A stretch of DNA of 49,255 bases from Candidatus Competibacteraceae bacterium (GTDB taxonomy: Bacteria > Pseudomonadota > Gammaproteobacteria > Competibacterales > Competibacteraceae): the NCBI GenBank assembly GCA_003989065.1, contig RXIW01000021.1, forward strand, positions 1 through 49,255, in the 5' to 3' direction. Under the pieces are notes generated by a model. It was not told where the DNA came from, made no database searches, and saw only the letters and a list, made by a program, of their open reading frames with translations. The position numbers were made by a program, and so were the translations under genes. Position 1 is the first letter of the stretch. Each line of letters begins with the position of its first letter. This document shows, piece by piece, positions 1 through 8,700 of the stretch.

Positions 1-510
1 TTCGGGATATCGGTTTCCTGCATGAATCTCACCCGTCGCCCAATCCTCTTGAACTTGCTGCGCGCAGCGATCGAATGATTCTCCGTGTCCTTCATCTGCA
101 TATTGGGCGCGCAGACGCTCCAGATAGGAGGCAAGGCGATCTTCCTTGAAAAGTATTTGTTCCCAGGACTCTGGTTGTCCATCGACGAAAATCCATCCAG
201 CGTTCCATTCATCGTCGAGCATTGGGAACCATACCAGCTTTCGGAGCATTTCGCCCTGGTCGGCGTGTTCGTATACGAATCCGTCGATCGATGTATCTCC
301 GTAAACGAAAATGACTTCTCCCAATGTCTCCGACAATGATTCGGTCAGCGATGCCTCACCTGTCAGTATTTCATCGTCTGGAGGATCGGCATCTTTGGTA
401 AATTGGTAGCGAACCCAGGGTGTTCCCGCAACGGGTTCCGTGTGTCCAAGCGGTTGCTGCGCTTCGTTGAGAGCGGAGTTCTTCACCAGGAATAGAGAGT
501 AGGATTTCAT
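1..510 (-). CDS. Unknown protein, C-terminus cut by window edge
   Basis: The minus-strand frame starts at an ATG at 510 and stays open for 170 codons to the left edge, so the 3' end is outside the window. A GGAG ribosome-binding site lies 8 bases before the ATG. The product is acidic, rich in Trp, Glu and Asp, without signal peptide or membrane segments (starts MKSYSLFLVKNSALNEAQ; a mid-protein stretch contains EVIFVYGDTSIDGF). I do not recognise the family. The composition would suit a small cytosolic protein of the immunity or SUKH type, but no motif supports that. Lower GC than the next gene hints at accessory DNA. Confidence 0.7.
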   Translation of the reverse strand, partial: MKSYSLFLVKNSALNEAQQPLGHTEPVAGTPWVRYQFTKDADPPDDEILTGEASLTESLSETLGEVIFVYGDTSIDGFVYEHADQGEMLRKLVWFPMLDDEWNAGWIFVDGQPESWEQILFKEDRLASYLERLRAQYADEGHGESFDRCAQQVQEDWATGEIHAGNRYPE

Positions 511-647
511 GATTCGGTCTCCGAAGCGTCAATTAGGGCACTATGGCTAATCGTGTTTCTGCATGAAATCGAAAGCAGGCACAGATTCAAAGCAGATTGC
601 GAAATTCGCGTGTTGAACGATCGCTAGAGAGAGTTTATACGCAAAGG

Positions 648-1997
648 CTAAGCCGGAATGTCCAGCAGCATTCCATAGCAATATAGCAAAGTCATCCCGA
701 CCCCCAGGCATTTCAGCACGTAGTTGGCGTTCCAGCGCAGGAAGGCGTAGCCATCGATCCCATAGCGTCCCTGCATGATCAGGTGCAGGCCGGACAGAGG
801 ATTGGCCGGCACACCCAGCCCCCATGCCATCAGCAGGGTGATGGCCAGCAGGTTGGGATCGGGATGCAGCGGGGCCAGCCAAACCCCCCACACTGCGATG
901 GTGATGATCGGATGCACGCCCAGCGCGGCCAGACCGACCATCACCCCCAGTACCAGGACGGCCGTCGTGGCGCCGAAATGGTCGAACGGCAACCAGCCGC
1001 TGAACGAGCCGGTCAAGCTCATCAGGCCGGCGGCCAGCACCCCAGCTGCCAAGAACAGCGCCACTTCGTTGGTGGTGCCGGCCAAACCATGGGTCACGTG
1101 ATTCTTCAACGGCTGCCATGCCCCCCGTCCTTCCCGCACCAGCAGGATGACGACGGTCAGCAGCGGCGCACTCAGGGTAATGATGGCCAGAATCGACCAA
1201 TGGGGGGCCAGGGTATGCGCGGTCAACACGATGGCGACCAGCAGGCCGGGAATCCAGAGCGCGCTGAACCGCATCGGATAACCGATGAAGGGTGCACCCA
1301 GCGTGGGATTCTCGGGGTCGATTTCGCGGGCGGTCAGCCACAGCGAAACGGCCGCCATCGGCAAACCGGCCAGCACTACGATGCCCAGGCGAGCGCCCGG
1401 CGCGTAGGTCAGGGCGGCGGCCATGGCCGAAAAGAACGGCGACCAGTAGGCTGCGGCGGCGAAACCGCGGGTCAATGCCAGCGCCCGCCGTTTGCCCAGC
1501 CGACCGCGAGTGGTCATGCGATCGCCGAGGATGACCACCGTGGACAGATTGATCACGGCCCCGAATAGATGGACGCCGATCAGGGTTCGCCACAGAGCTT
1601 TGCGCCCGCGTGGCGTGGGCAGATTTTGCGTGGTTGCTTCCGGTCGCGTCACCAGCCGCAGGAACGACACGGCGGCCAGCAGGCCGACCAGTCCCTGGTT
1701 GCCGGCTAGTATCCGGGTCAGGTCGAATGGAACCCCATGCAGCATGCCCCATAGAATGCCCGCGCCGCCCAGTCCGAGCAGCCAGGCGCTTTGGATACGC
1801 TGCCGCCGACCCAGTCGATGACTGAGCAGGACAGCAGCGCTCCATCCCAGGATACCGGCCGGAAGCAGCGAGATACCCGGCATGACCGAAGCGATGACCA
1901 TCAAGGTCAGCAATACACCGGCGAATGCATCGCGGCGGTGAGGCGGCAGCGCGATCTGAAGGAGAGGACCATGCGGTTTCACGAGGATAGCGGGCAT
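648..1997 (-). CDS. Polytopic permease, ion-transporter-superfamily-like
   Basis: A 449-aa very hydrophobic protein with about 10-12 predicted membrane segments separated by short Arg/Gly loops. Two similar halves are suggested by paired sequences near residues 140-160 (INLSTVVILGDRM) and 300-330 (GTTNEVALFLAAGVLAAG), and the C-terminal half has an HPIITIAVWGVW helix followed by a conserved-looking GVPANPLSGLH turn. This resembles the ArsB/NhaD/CitT ion-transporter type by eye, but I cannot name a substrate. The start at 1997 has no good ribosome-binding site, so it may lie further inside. The longer antisense-like frame on the same strand has Arg/Ser/Pro-rich composition and is not a protein. 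Confidence 0.6.
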   Translation of the reverse strand: MPAILVKPHGPLLQIALPPHRRDAFAGVLLTLMVIASVMPGISLLPAGILGWSAAVLLSHRLGRRQRIQSAWLLGLGGAGILWGMLHGVPFDLTRILAGNQGLVGLLAAVSFLRLVTRPEATTQNLPTPRGRKALWRTLIGVHLFGAVINLSTVVILGDRMTTRGRLGKRRALALTRGFAAAAYWSPFFSAMAAALTYAPGARLGIVVLAGLPMAAVSLWLTAREIDPENPTLGAPFIGYPMRFSALWIPGLLVAIVLTAHTLAPHWSILAIITLSAPLLTVVILLVREGRGAWQPLKNHVTHGLAGTTNEVALFLAAGVLAAGLMSLTGSFSGWLPFDHFGATTAVLVLGVMVGLAALGVHPIITIAVWGVWLAPLHPDPNLLAITLLMAWGLGVPANPLSGLHLIMQGRYGIDGYAFLRWNANYVLKCLGVGMTLLYCYGMLLDIPA

Positions 1998-2087
1998 TGT
2001 GAAGGTTCGATGGAGAGAGTCGGAAGTGGCGATGCGTCATTCAGCTACGGTTCGGAGAGCTTGGCTATGCTGACGAATCGGGTTGGC

Positions 2088-2093
2088 TATAAT
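2088..2093 (+). promoter_or_regulatory. Possible -10 box of lipoprotein gene
   Basis: A perfect TATAAT lies 48 bases before the lipoprotein ATG. No -35 hexamer with 16-18 bp spacing is evident; a TTGGCT is present but at 21 bp. It is only a candidate promoter. Confidence 0.35.
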
Positions 2094-2141
2094 GCCTAAA
2101 CCAATTCAGCTTGAACAATGCCGATTGACAGTGAGGTGGAA

Positions 2142-2618
2142 ATGATGCGATTGATCAGGTCGACAGTGATGGTGACGATGATAGTAGCGCTCGGTCTGGC
2201 ATTGAGCGGGTGCCCGGCCAGCATGTCGGGCGGTTCCTATACCCGTGGCCAGGCGCGCCAGGCGCAGGATGTACAGCTGGGCTATGTCCAGAATGTTCGC
2301 CAGGTCATGATCGAGGGCACCAAGAGCGGGGTCGGGGCGGTATCGGGCGCGGCGCTGGGCGGCTTGGCCGGCAGCAACATCGGCAAGGGCAACGGCCAGA
2401 TCGCTGGCGCTATCGGCGGCGCGGTATTGGGCGGTGTGGCCGGCGCTGCGGTGGAAGAGGGCGTGACGCGCCAGCCGGGACTGGAAATCACCGTCCAGCT
2501 GGACTATGGCCGGACGATCGCCATTACCCAGGCGGCCGACGAGCCGTTCTATCCGGGTGACCGCGTACAGGTGATGACCGGTTACGACGGCACGGCCCGG
2601 GTGGCTCACTACTACTGA
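2142..2618 (+). CDS. Glycine-zipper outer-membrane lipoprotein (SlyB/Pcp-like)
   Basis: The start at 2142 is chosen because a GAGG ribosome-binding site sits 5 bases before it and the product then begins directly with a lipoprotein signal peptide (about 21 residues) ending in the lipobox LALSGC; an upstream ATG at 2118 lacks this. The mature part has a glycine-zipper region around residues 55-110 with alternating Gly/Ala (GAVSGAALGGLAGSNIGKG, then GAIGGAVLGG), the hallmark of 2TM glycine-zipper lipoproteins of the SlyB/Pcp group, followed by a small beta-rich C-terminal domain. These proteins sit in the outer membrane and affect envelope integrity. Function here is inferred from the family only. 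Confidence 0.8.
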   Translation: MMRLIRSTVMVTMIVALGLALSGCPASMSGGSYTRGQARQAQDVQLGYVQNVRQVMIEGTKSGVGAVSGAALGGLAGSNIGKGNGQIAGAIGGAVLGGVAGAAVEEGVTRQPGLEITVQLDYGRTIAITQAADEPFYPGDRVQVMTGYDGTARVAHYY

Positions 2619-2831
2619 GCCCCGTGCAGGGATGGCGGATGGCCGGTGGCCGTCGGTCATCCCGCTGCCGTTCGGGGCTGGCTGGCCATGGCTTGAACGT
2701 GCCCCGCCCCGCTATCTTCTGGCGCCGATGGTCGATCCGCGTTCCCTCATCGGATGACGGCCAATGACCCGGTCTTAGGAACGCCCCGCTTTTTCCTCAG
2801 TCATAGGGATATCTCCCCAGCCGGAAATCCC

Positions 2832-4310
2832 ATGTCCCGATACCTGGTTCCTGTAACCCTGAGCCTGATCCTGACGCTGACGCCCGCCCCATGGGTGGCT
2901 GCCCAATCGATCCGTTTGCCGGATATTGGCGATCCTTCCCAGGCTTATTTCGGCCCCGACGAGGAACAGAAGCTGGGACTGGAGATCGTGCAGGAGCTGC
3001 GCAAGCGCGATATGGTGATGGACGACGTGCAATTGAACGAGTATCTCAATTCGGTCGGGCAGAGCCTTGCTACCTACGCCGAACAAAACGGCGCTCCATA
3101 TACCTACTTCATGGTGCGCGATCCCAGCGTCAACGCCTTTGCGCTGCCCCATAATTTCATCGGAGTCAACGCTGGCCTGCTGCTGTTCACCCAGCGCGAG
3201 GACGAACTGGCCGGGGTCATGGCCCATGAGACGGCCCACGTTTCGCAGCACCACATCATCCGCGCCATCGCCGATCAGAGGCGACTGGCTCTGCCGATGG
3301 CAGCGGCGATGCTGGCTGGCGCGGCGCTGGCGGCCGCGAGCCGGCAGGCGGGTCAGGCTGCGGTCGTGGGGTCGGTGGCCGCCAGCGCCCAGCATCAGAT
3401 CAGCTTCACCCGCTCCAACGAACAGGAAGCCGACCGCGTCGGTATGCAATTCCTGGCCAAGGCCGGTTTCGATCCCAGAGGTATGAGCGACTTCTTCGGC
3501 CGGCTGGAGCGGATCTCCAGCACGGAATCCCGCAATCAGGTGCCGGAAATGTTGCTCACCCATCCACGGCCGGAAAACCGGCTCGCCGACACCCAGGACC
3601 GGATCGAATCCCCCTCCATTCGGCGCAGCATGCCTCGCGACCGCAAAGCCTATGATCTGGCCAAGGCCAGGACTCTGGTGCTGGTCAGCGAAGATAACCA
3701 GACCCTGATCCGCAATATCGAAACGCTGCTGGTCAAAGGCGATTCGGGCAGCGAAATGGCTAATCGCTATGCCTACGCCTTGGCGCTGCGGCAGGCTGGC
3801 CGTTATGACGAGGCCCAGCAACAGGTCAACCGCCTGTTGAAAAGCGATCCCGACCGACTGGCGTTCCGGATCGAAGCGGCCGAACTGGCGCTGGCGCGAG
3901 GTGATCGGGCGCAGTCCTGGCGTCTGTTCGAGGACGCTCGCCAACTCTATCCGGACGATTTCGTCTTGGCGATGCATTATGGTCGGGCCTTGGCGACCCA
4001 GGGCGATCCGAAATTGGCAATGCGGTTGTTGCAGCCGCACCTGCGTCGGCGCCCCAACGATACCCAGCTCTATTCGACCTATGCCCAGGCCGCGCAACGG
4101 GCCGGTGACATGGCCGCGACCTACGCCACCATGGCCGAGTACTACTACTTGAACGGCGAACTGCTGGCGGCTATCGAACAGCTGGAGCTGGGTTTGCGCA
4201 ATCCGGGCATCTCGCCCAATCAGGAAGCGCAGCTGCAGGCCCGGCTCAAGCAGCTCAAGTCCGAAGCGATCGCCCAGAATCTGCCGGTTTCGAAAAAGAA
4301 TTCGCCGTAA
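2832..4310 (+). CDS. bepA: M48 periplasmic metalloprotease with TPR domain, BepA/YfgC-like
   Basis: From the ATG at 2832 the 492-aa product begins with a signal peptide (MSRYLVPVTLSLILTL, cleavage near WVAAQS). The zinc motif HETAH lies at residues 132-136, and a downstream NEQEADRVGMQF supplies the third ligand glutamate, as in M48 peptidases. The C-terminal half (about residues 300-480) has helical TPR-like repeats. In E. coli BepA assists or degrades LptD and other outer-membrane proteins stalled at the BAM complex. An upstream ATG at 2754 would give an unlikely 26-residue extension before the signal peptide. The gene stands alone between a lipoprotein gene and phaE. Confidence 0.9.
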   Translation: MSRYLVPVTLSLILTLTPAPWVAAQSIRLPDIGDPSQAYFGPDEEQKLGLEIVQELRKRDMVMDDVQLNEYLNSVGQSLATYAEQNGAPYTYFMVRDPSVNAFALPHNFIGVNAGLLLFTQREDELAGVMAHETAHVSQHHIIRAIADQRRLALPMAAAMLAGAALAAASRQAGQAAVVGSVAASAQHQISFTRSNEQEADRVGMQFLAKAGFDPRGMSDFFGRLERISSTESRNQVPEMLLTHPRPENRLADTQDRIESPSIRRSMPRDRKAYDLAKARTLVLVSEDNQTLIRNIETLLVKGDSGSEMANRYAYALALRQAGRYDEAQQQVNRLLKSDPDRLAFRIEAAELALARGDRAQSWRLFEDARQLYPDDFVLAMHYGRALATQGDPKLAMRLLQPHLRRRPNDTQLYSTYAQAAQRAGDMAATYATMAEYYYLNGELLAAIEQLELGLRNPGISPNQEAQLQARLKQLKSEAIAQNLPVSKKNSP

Positions 4311-4390
4311 ACTGGGCGCGGCGAAAGTGTCGGCTAGCGACTATATTTACAGTTTGAGCCAGCTAACCTTACAGATATCGCCCACCTATC

Positions 4391-4987
4391 ATGGCCGACC
4401 AAACCATAAAATCCGATGCCGGCATGTTCGATGTCGAACTGCTGCTCAAGCAGGCCCGCACTTATCTGGCCTTCGGCGAGCAAACCCGCCAGTTCGCCGA
4501 ACGCTTCCAGGAATCGCTCCGCAGCGAGGCCGATTGGGTCAAGGCCCTGCGTCAGCATTTCGATCTTTTTCGCGAAGCCATGGCGCAATCCGCCGCCGAT
4601 CCGAACGTCAACCCGGAACTGGCCCGGCTATGGACCTTGAATCTGGATACCTGGCAACAGGCCGTCACTTCTCTGCCACCCGTGCCCTTCGCCCTGCCGG
4701 ATCAGCAGGGCGCAGCCTGGGGTGATTATCAACGCGCTCAGGCCGATTATCTGGAGCTGCTGCGGCAGGCGGCGCTGGCGGCGCTGGACTTGATGGAGCA
4801 GCGGTTGCACGAGCAGACCGACGACGCCCAGCCCCCCGGTAGCCTGCGCGGGCTGTACAACCTGTGGGTGGATTGCAACGAGGAAACCTACGGCCGCATG
4901 CTGCGCAGTCCTGAATATAGCCTGGTCAGCGGTCGTTTGTTCAACACCCTGTTCGCCTGCTACCCGAAGGATGGGATACACCCATGA
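4391..4987 (+). CDS. phaE: PhaE, short subunit of class III PHA synthase
   Basis: A 198-aa mostly helical, Gln/Leu-rich protein directly upstream of phaC and overlapping it by 4 bases (ATGA), which signals translational coupling. It keeps the PhaE signatures: WTLNLDTWQQAVTSLPPVP in the middle and a C-terminal LYNLWVDCNEETYGRML followed by YSLVSGRLFNTL. PhaE forms the active synthase complex with PhaC on PHA granules. It ends at residue 198, just after the box that in the Allochromatium vinosum protein (about 357 aa) is followed by roughly 100 more residues, and the N-terminal part is also shorter. Identity rests on these motifs and the neighbour. No clear ribosome-binding site is visible. Confidence 0.85.
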   Translation: MADQTIKSDAGMFDVELLLKQARTYLAFGEQTRQFAERFQESLRSEADWVKALRQHFDLFREAMAQSAADPNVNPELARLWTLNLDTWQQAVTSLPPVPFALPDQQGAAWGDYQRAQADYLELLRQAALAALDLMEQRLHEQTDDAQPPGSLRGLYNLWVDCNEETYGRMLRSPEYSLVSGRLFNTLFACYPKDGIHP

Positions 4988-6039
4988 TCCAGTTCAGCCC
5001 CGAGCAGATTACCGAAGAACTCCAGGAATTTGCCGCCCGGTTGGCGCAGGGTGCGAAGATGTTGGGCGAGGTCGGCGAAATCGAAGCCGGCGTCTCGCCG
5101 CGCGATCCGGTCTATCAGGAAGACAAGCTGACCCTGTATCGCTATCGCCCCCGCGTCGCACAACCGCATCCCGTGCCGCTGTTGATCGTCTACGCGCTGG
5201 TCAACCGGCCCTACATGATGGATTTGCAGGAAGACCGCTCTCTGATTCGGGGTCTGCTGGACGCCGGGCTGGATGTCTATCTGATCGACTGGGGCTATGC
5301 CGACGCCGAAGATCGCTGGCTGACGCTGGGCGATTATGTCCATCGCTATATCGGTCATTGCGTGGACGTCCTGCGCGAACGCTGCGCGCAAGATACGATC
5401 AATCTGTTGGGGGTGTGCCAGGGTGGCGCGCTGAGCCTGTGCTTCGCCGCGCTCTATCCCGCCAAGATCCGTAATCTGATCACCATGGTCACGCCGGTGG
5501 ATTTCCATACCCCGGACAATCTGCTGACGCATCTGATTCGCCATGTGGAAGTCGATGCGCTGGTCGATACTTTCGGCAATCTGCCGGGACAGATGCTGAA
5601 TTTCACCTTCCTGTCCCTGAGCCCATTCCGATTGACTGGGCAGAAATACGTGGACGTGGTGGATATTCTCGACGATGTCCAGGCGCTGAAGAATTTCCTG
5701 CGGATGGAGAAATGGATCTTCGACAGCCCCGATCAGGCCGGTGAAGCGTTCCGTCAGTTCGCCAAGGAGTTCTTCCAGCAGAACAAGCTGGTGCGAGGGG
5801 AGGTGATGATCGGCGAGCAGCGGGTCGAGCTACGCAACATCACCATGCCGGTGTTGAACGTGTATGCGACCCAGGATCATCTGGTACCCCCCGCCGCTTC
5901 CAAGGCCCTGGCCGAACATTGCGGCAGCCGGGACTACTCGGAATTCTCCTTTAAGGGCGGTCATATCGGCATCTACGTCAGCTCCCGCGCCCAACGCGAG
6001 GTGCCGCCGACTATCGCGTCCTGGTTGCTGGAGCGTTGA
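4984..6039 (+). CDS. phaC: PhaC, class III poly(3-hydroxyalkanoate) synthase
   Basis: The 351-aa protein has the length typical of class III synthases. It polymerises 3-hydroxyacyl-CoA, mainly 3-hydroxybutyryl-CoA, at the granule surface. The alpha/beta-hydrolase nucleophile motif is GVCQGG with Cys145; the other triad members are Asp298 in TQDHLVPP and His327 in GGHIGIYV. The spacing matches the A. vinosum triad (149/302/331) with a constant offset of four. It is coupled to phaE by an ATGA overlap. Its stop codon directly abuts the stop codon of the convergent phaR, with no base between them. Confidence 0.97.
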   Translation: MIQFSPEQITEELQEFAARLAQGAKMLGEVGEIEAGVSPRDPVYQEDKLTLYRYRPRVAQPHPVPLLIVYALVNRPYMMDLQEDRSLIRGLLDAGLDVYLIDWGYADAEDRWLTLGDYVHRYIGHCVDVLRERCAQDTINLLGVCQGGALSLCFAALYPAKIRNLITMVTPVDFHTPDNLLTHLIRHVEVDALVDTFGNLPGQMLNFTFLSLSPFRLTGQKYVDVVDILDDVQALKNFLRMEKWIFDSPDQAGEAFRQFAKEFFQQNKLVRGEVMIGEQRVELRNITMPVLNVYATQDHLVPPAASKALAEHCGSRDYSEFSFKGGHIGIYVSSRAQREVPPTIASWLLER

Positions 6040-6684
6040 TCAGCTGTCCTTGTCTTTCCGAGCCTTCCGTTCGCGGACGGGTTTTTCCCGTTCGGCGGTC
6101 GGAGCTGGAGAATCGACCGGAGGAGGGTCTGCTTTGCTGGCGGCTGGGCGCGCAGCACTTGGCGCGGTCGCGTCGACGGCAGGTTCTGGCGAGGGCTCGC
6201 CGTCCGGCATGACGGACTGGAACGGGTTGATCAGCGGATCGCCCGGATACGGTTTTTGCAGCCGCTCGTTGACGCTCTTCCACAGCGACAGGTTGTGTTC
6301 CACCAACTCGGTCATCATGGCCAGCGGATTCTTGCCCATGAACGTGCGCATCTGTTCCCGAAACAGATGCTGCTGGTCCACGAACGCTTGCAGGCTTTTT
6401 TCCAGGTAATTGCCCATCATGCCCTGCAAGGTATCGCCGTAGAAGCGAATGATGTGCGCCAGCACATCGGTGGTGAAGATGGGGTTGCCCTGTTCTTCCT
6501 GCTCGCTGATGATCTGCAGCAGAATCCCGCGCGTAATGTCGGTATTGGTCCGAGCATCGATGACGTGGAAAACGACACGTTCCAGTACCAGCTGCTTGAC
6601 ATCCTCCAGAGTGATGTAGCTGCTGATGGCCGTATCGTAAAGTCGGCGGTTCGGGTACTTCTTGATGATGCGCGGTTCGCTCAT
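6040..6684 (-). CDS. phaR: PhaR, PHA synthesis repressor
   Basis: A 214-aa protein starting with the PHB/PHA accumulation regulator DNA-binding domain (residues about 4-63, RIIKKYPNRRLYDTAISSYI), followed by a middle domain (ILLQIISEQEEQGNPIF, YGDTLQGMMGNYLEKSL) and a disordered Ala/Pro/Lys tail. PhaR binds both DNA and PHA and represses phasin and other PHA genes until granules form. It follows phaB by 59 bases that contain a rho-independent terminator. No convincing Shine-Dalgarno precedes the ATG at 6684, so its expression may depend on terminator read-through. Confidence 0.93.
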   Translation of the reverse strand: MSEPRIIKKYPNRRLYDTAISSYITLEDVKQLVLERVVFHVIDARTNTDITRGILLQIISEQEEQGNPIFTTDVLAHIIRFYGDTLQGMMGNYLEKSLQAFVDQQHLFREQMRTFMGKNPLAMMTELVEHNLSLWKSVNERLQKPYPGDPLINPFQSVMPDGEPSPEPAVDATAPSAARPAASKADPPPVDSPAPTAEREKPVRERKARKDKDS

Positions 6685-6694
6685 GGGAAACTAT

Positions 6695-6733
6695 AAAAAA
6701 GGGCGCGGCGCCAACCGGACGGCGGCGCCGCGC
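6695..6733 (-). terminator. Rho-independent terminator between phaB and phaR
   Basis: On the minus strand a 10-bp perfect GC stem (GCGCGGCGCC / GGCGCCGCGC at 6724-6733 and 6703-6712) with an 11-base loop is followed by CC and a run of six T. It lies downstream of the phaB stop and ends 10 bases before the phaR start, so it would end most phaAB transcripts or partly attenuate phaR. Confidence 0.85.
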
Positions 6734-6743
6734 GATTCAGAAC

Positions 6744-7487
6744 TTAGTGGAAATAGATACCGCCGTTGACGGTAATATCTTCACCGGTGATGAAGCCGGC
6801 GTCTTCGGCAACCAGGAAAGCGACGGTGCGCGCAATTTCGGAAGGCTCGCCCAGGCGGCCGGCCGGAATAGTCCCGATGATCTTTTGCAGGACGTCCTCA
6901 CGGATGGCCCGCACCATGTCGGTGCCGATGTAGCCCGGCGAGATCGAATTGACGGTCACGCCCTTCTTGATGCACTCCTGCGACAGAGCCTTGTTGAAGC
7001 CGTAGATCGCAGCTTTGGTGGCGGAGTAGTTGGTCTGGCCGGCCTGGCCCTTGAGGCCGTTGACCGACGAGATGTTGACGATACGTCCCCAACCCCGCGC
7101 GGTCATCCCTTCATAGACCTGCTTGGTCATGTTGAAGACGCTGTACAGATTGGTCTTGATGACTTGGTCCCACTGCTCGGGCGACATCTTGTGGAACATG
7201 GCGTCGCGCGTGATGCCGGCATTGTTGACCAGAATTTCGATCGGACCCACTTCCGCTTCGATCTTCTTACACGTTTCGGCGCAGGAAGCGAAATCGGTGA
7301 CGTCAGCCAGATACACGGGGATATTGAGACCTTCCGCGGCGCGATCGGCTTTCCACTTTTCCACGACTTCCGGCTTGAGGCCGTTGTAATCGACCGCGAC
7401 AGGCTGGCGCCCTTGCTCGGCCAGCGCCTTGCACATGGCCGTGCCCAGACCACCGATACCACCCGTAACGACTGCAACTCGAGACAT
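6744..7487 (-). CDS. phaB: PhaB, NADPH-dependent acetoacetyl-CoA reductase
   Basis: A 247-aa short-chain dehydrogenase that reduces acetoacetyl-CoA to (R)-3-hydroxybutyryl-CoA. It has the nucleotide-binding motif VTGGIGGLG (7-15), NNAG (88-91), catalytic Ser141, and the YxxxK pair Tyr154/Lys158 (NYSATKAAI). The substrate-side sequence GWGRIVNISSVNG is typical of PhaB rather than FabG. It lies 31 bases downstream of phaA in the same direction, with an AGGAGG-like site before the ATG, so the two form the monomer-supply operon. Confidence 0.96.
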   Translation of the reverse strand: MSRVAVVTGGIGGLGTAMCKALAEQGRQPVAVDYNGLKPEVVEKWKADRAAEGLNIPVYLADVTDFASCAETCKKIEAEVGPIEILVNNAGITRDAMFHKMSPEQWDQVIKTNLYSVFNMTKQVYEGMTARGWGRIVNISSVNGLKGQAGQTNYSATKAAIYGFNKALSQECIKKGVTVNSISPGYIGTDMVRAIREDVLQKIIGTIPAGRLGEPSEIARTVAFLVAEDAGFITGEDITVNGGIYFH

Positions 7488-7518
7488 CAGAAATTCCTCC
7501 TCAGGTTTTGGTTATAAG

Positions 7519-8700
7519 TCAATCACGCTCGACAGCCAGAGCGACGCCTTGGCCGCCGCCGATACAAAGGGTCGCAAGACCCTTCTTAGCGTCACGACGG
7601 ACCATTTCGTGGAGCAGGGACACCAGGATGCGGCAGCCGGAAGCGCCGATCGGATGGCCCAGCGCGATGGCGCCGCCGTTGACATTCACTTTGCTGGTGT
7701 CCCAGCCCATTTCCCGGTTGACGGAGATCGCCTGCGAGGCGAAAGCTTCGTTGGATTCGACCAGGTCGAGCTGGTCTACGGTCCATCCCGCCTTCTTCAG
7801 GCAGGCGCGGGAAGCCGGAATGGGGCCGGTACCCATGATTTTCGGATCGACGCCGGCCTTGGCGTAGGAAGCGATGCGGGCCAGCGGTTGGAGACCGAGG
7901 TCGCGGGCCACGCTGGCGGCCATGACCAGCACCATGGCGGCGCCGTCGTTGATGCCGGAGGCGTTGCCGGCGGTCACGGTGCCGTCCTGTTTGAAGGCGG
8001 GCCGCAACTTGGCCAGCATTGTGGCCGTGGTGCCCGCCCGCGGGAATTCGTCGGTATCGAAGACGACGGGATCGCCCTTGCGCTGCGGAATGACGATGGG
8101 AACGATCTCACCCTTGAAGCGGCCATCCTGAATGGCGGCGACGGCCTTGGCCTGGGATGCGGCGGCGAAGGCGTCCTGCTCCTCGCGGGAAATCTCCCAC
8201 TGGGAAGCGATGTTCTCGGCGGTGATGCCCATGTGGTAATGATTGATGGCGCAATGCAGCCCTTCGTTCAGCATCGAATCGACCAGCCGAGCGTCACCCA
8301 TCGTGGTGCCGCGCCGCGAACCGAGCAGCAGATGCGGCGATAGGCTCATGCTTTCCTGGCCGCCGGCGATCACGATGCTGTTGTCGCCGTCGCGGATCGA
8401 TTGGTAGGCCAGATGGACCGCTTTGAGGCCGCTGCCGCAGACCTTGTTGATGTTGAGGCAGGGTACTTCGATGGGAAGACCGGCGTTCAGCGCCGCGGTG
8501 CGGGCGGGGTTCTGCCCGGTCCCGGCGGTCAAGACCTGGCCCAGGATGACTTCATCGATCTGTTCCGGTTTGACGCCCGTTTTCTGCAACAGATCCTGGA
8601 TGACCTTGGCCCCCAGGACGTTGGCCGGAATCGTCGAGAGCGATCCCATGAAATTGCCGATGGCGGTTCTGGCGGCAGCGACGATGACCACTTCTTCCAT
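7519..8700 (-). CDS. phaA: PhaA, acetyl-CoA acetyltransferase (beta-ketothiolase)
   Basis: Start at 8700 gives 393 aa beginning [15 protein letters not shown], with GGAGG 8 bases upstream; an in-frame ATG at 8742 lacks a site. It condenses two acetyl-CoA to acetoacetyl-CoA. Visible catalytic residues are Cys88 (NKVCGSG), His349 (GHPIGASG) and Cys379 (CIGGGQG), almost exactly at the positions of the Zoogloea enzyme. It is the first gene of a phaA-phaB operon driven by the promoter at 8887-8915, with an untranslated leader of about 180 bases. Confidence 0.96.
   Translation of the reverse strand: MEEVVIVAAARTAIGNFMGSLSTIPANVLGAKVIQDLLQKTGVKPEQIDEVILGQVLTAGTGQNPARTAALNAGLPIEVPCLNINKVCGSGLKAVHLAYQSIRDGDNSIVIAGGQESMSLSPHLLLGSRRGTTMGDARLVDSMLNEGLHCAINHYHMGITAENIASQWEISREEQDAFAAASQAKAVAAIQDGRFKGEIVPIVIPQRKGDPVVFDTDEFPRAGTTATMLAKLRPAFKQDGTVTAGNASGINDGAAMVLVMAASVARDLGLQPLARIASYAKAGVDPKIMGTGPIPASRACLKKAGWTVDQLDLVESNEAFASQAISVNREMGWDTSKVNVNGGAIALGHPIGASGCRILVSLLHEMVRRDAKKGLATLCIGGGQGVALAVERD

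Noticed and set aside
547..2040. Long frame overlapping the permease on the same strand
   Set aside because: Arg/Ser/Pro/His-rich translation without domain; the permease frame has clear membrane segments.
2775..4097. Long antisense frame over bepA
   Set aside because: Composition is that of a GC-rich shadow; the bepA frame has signal peptide and HETAH.
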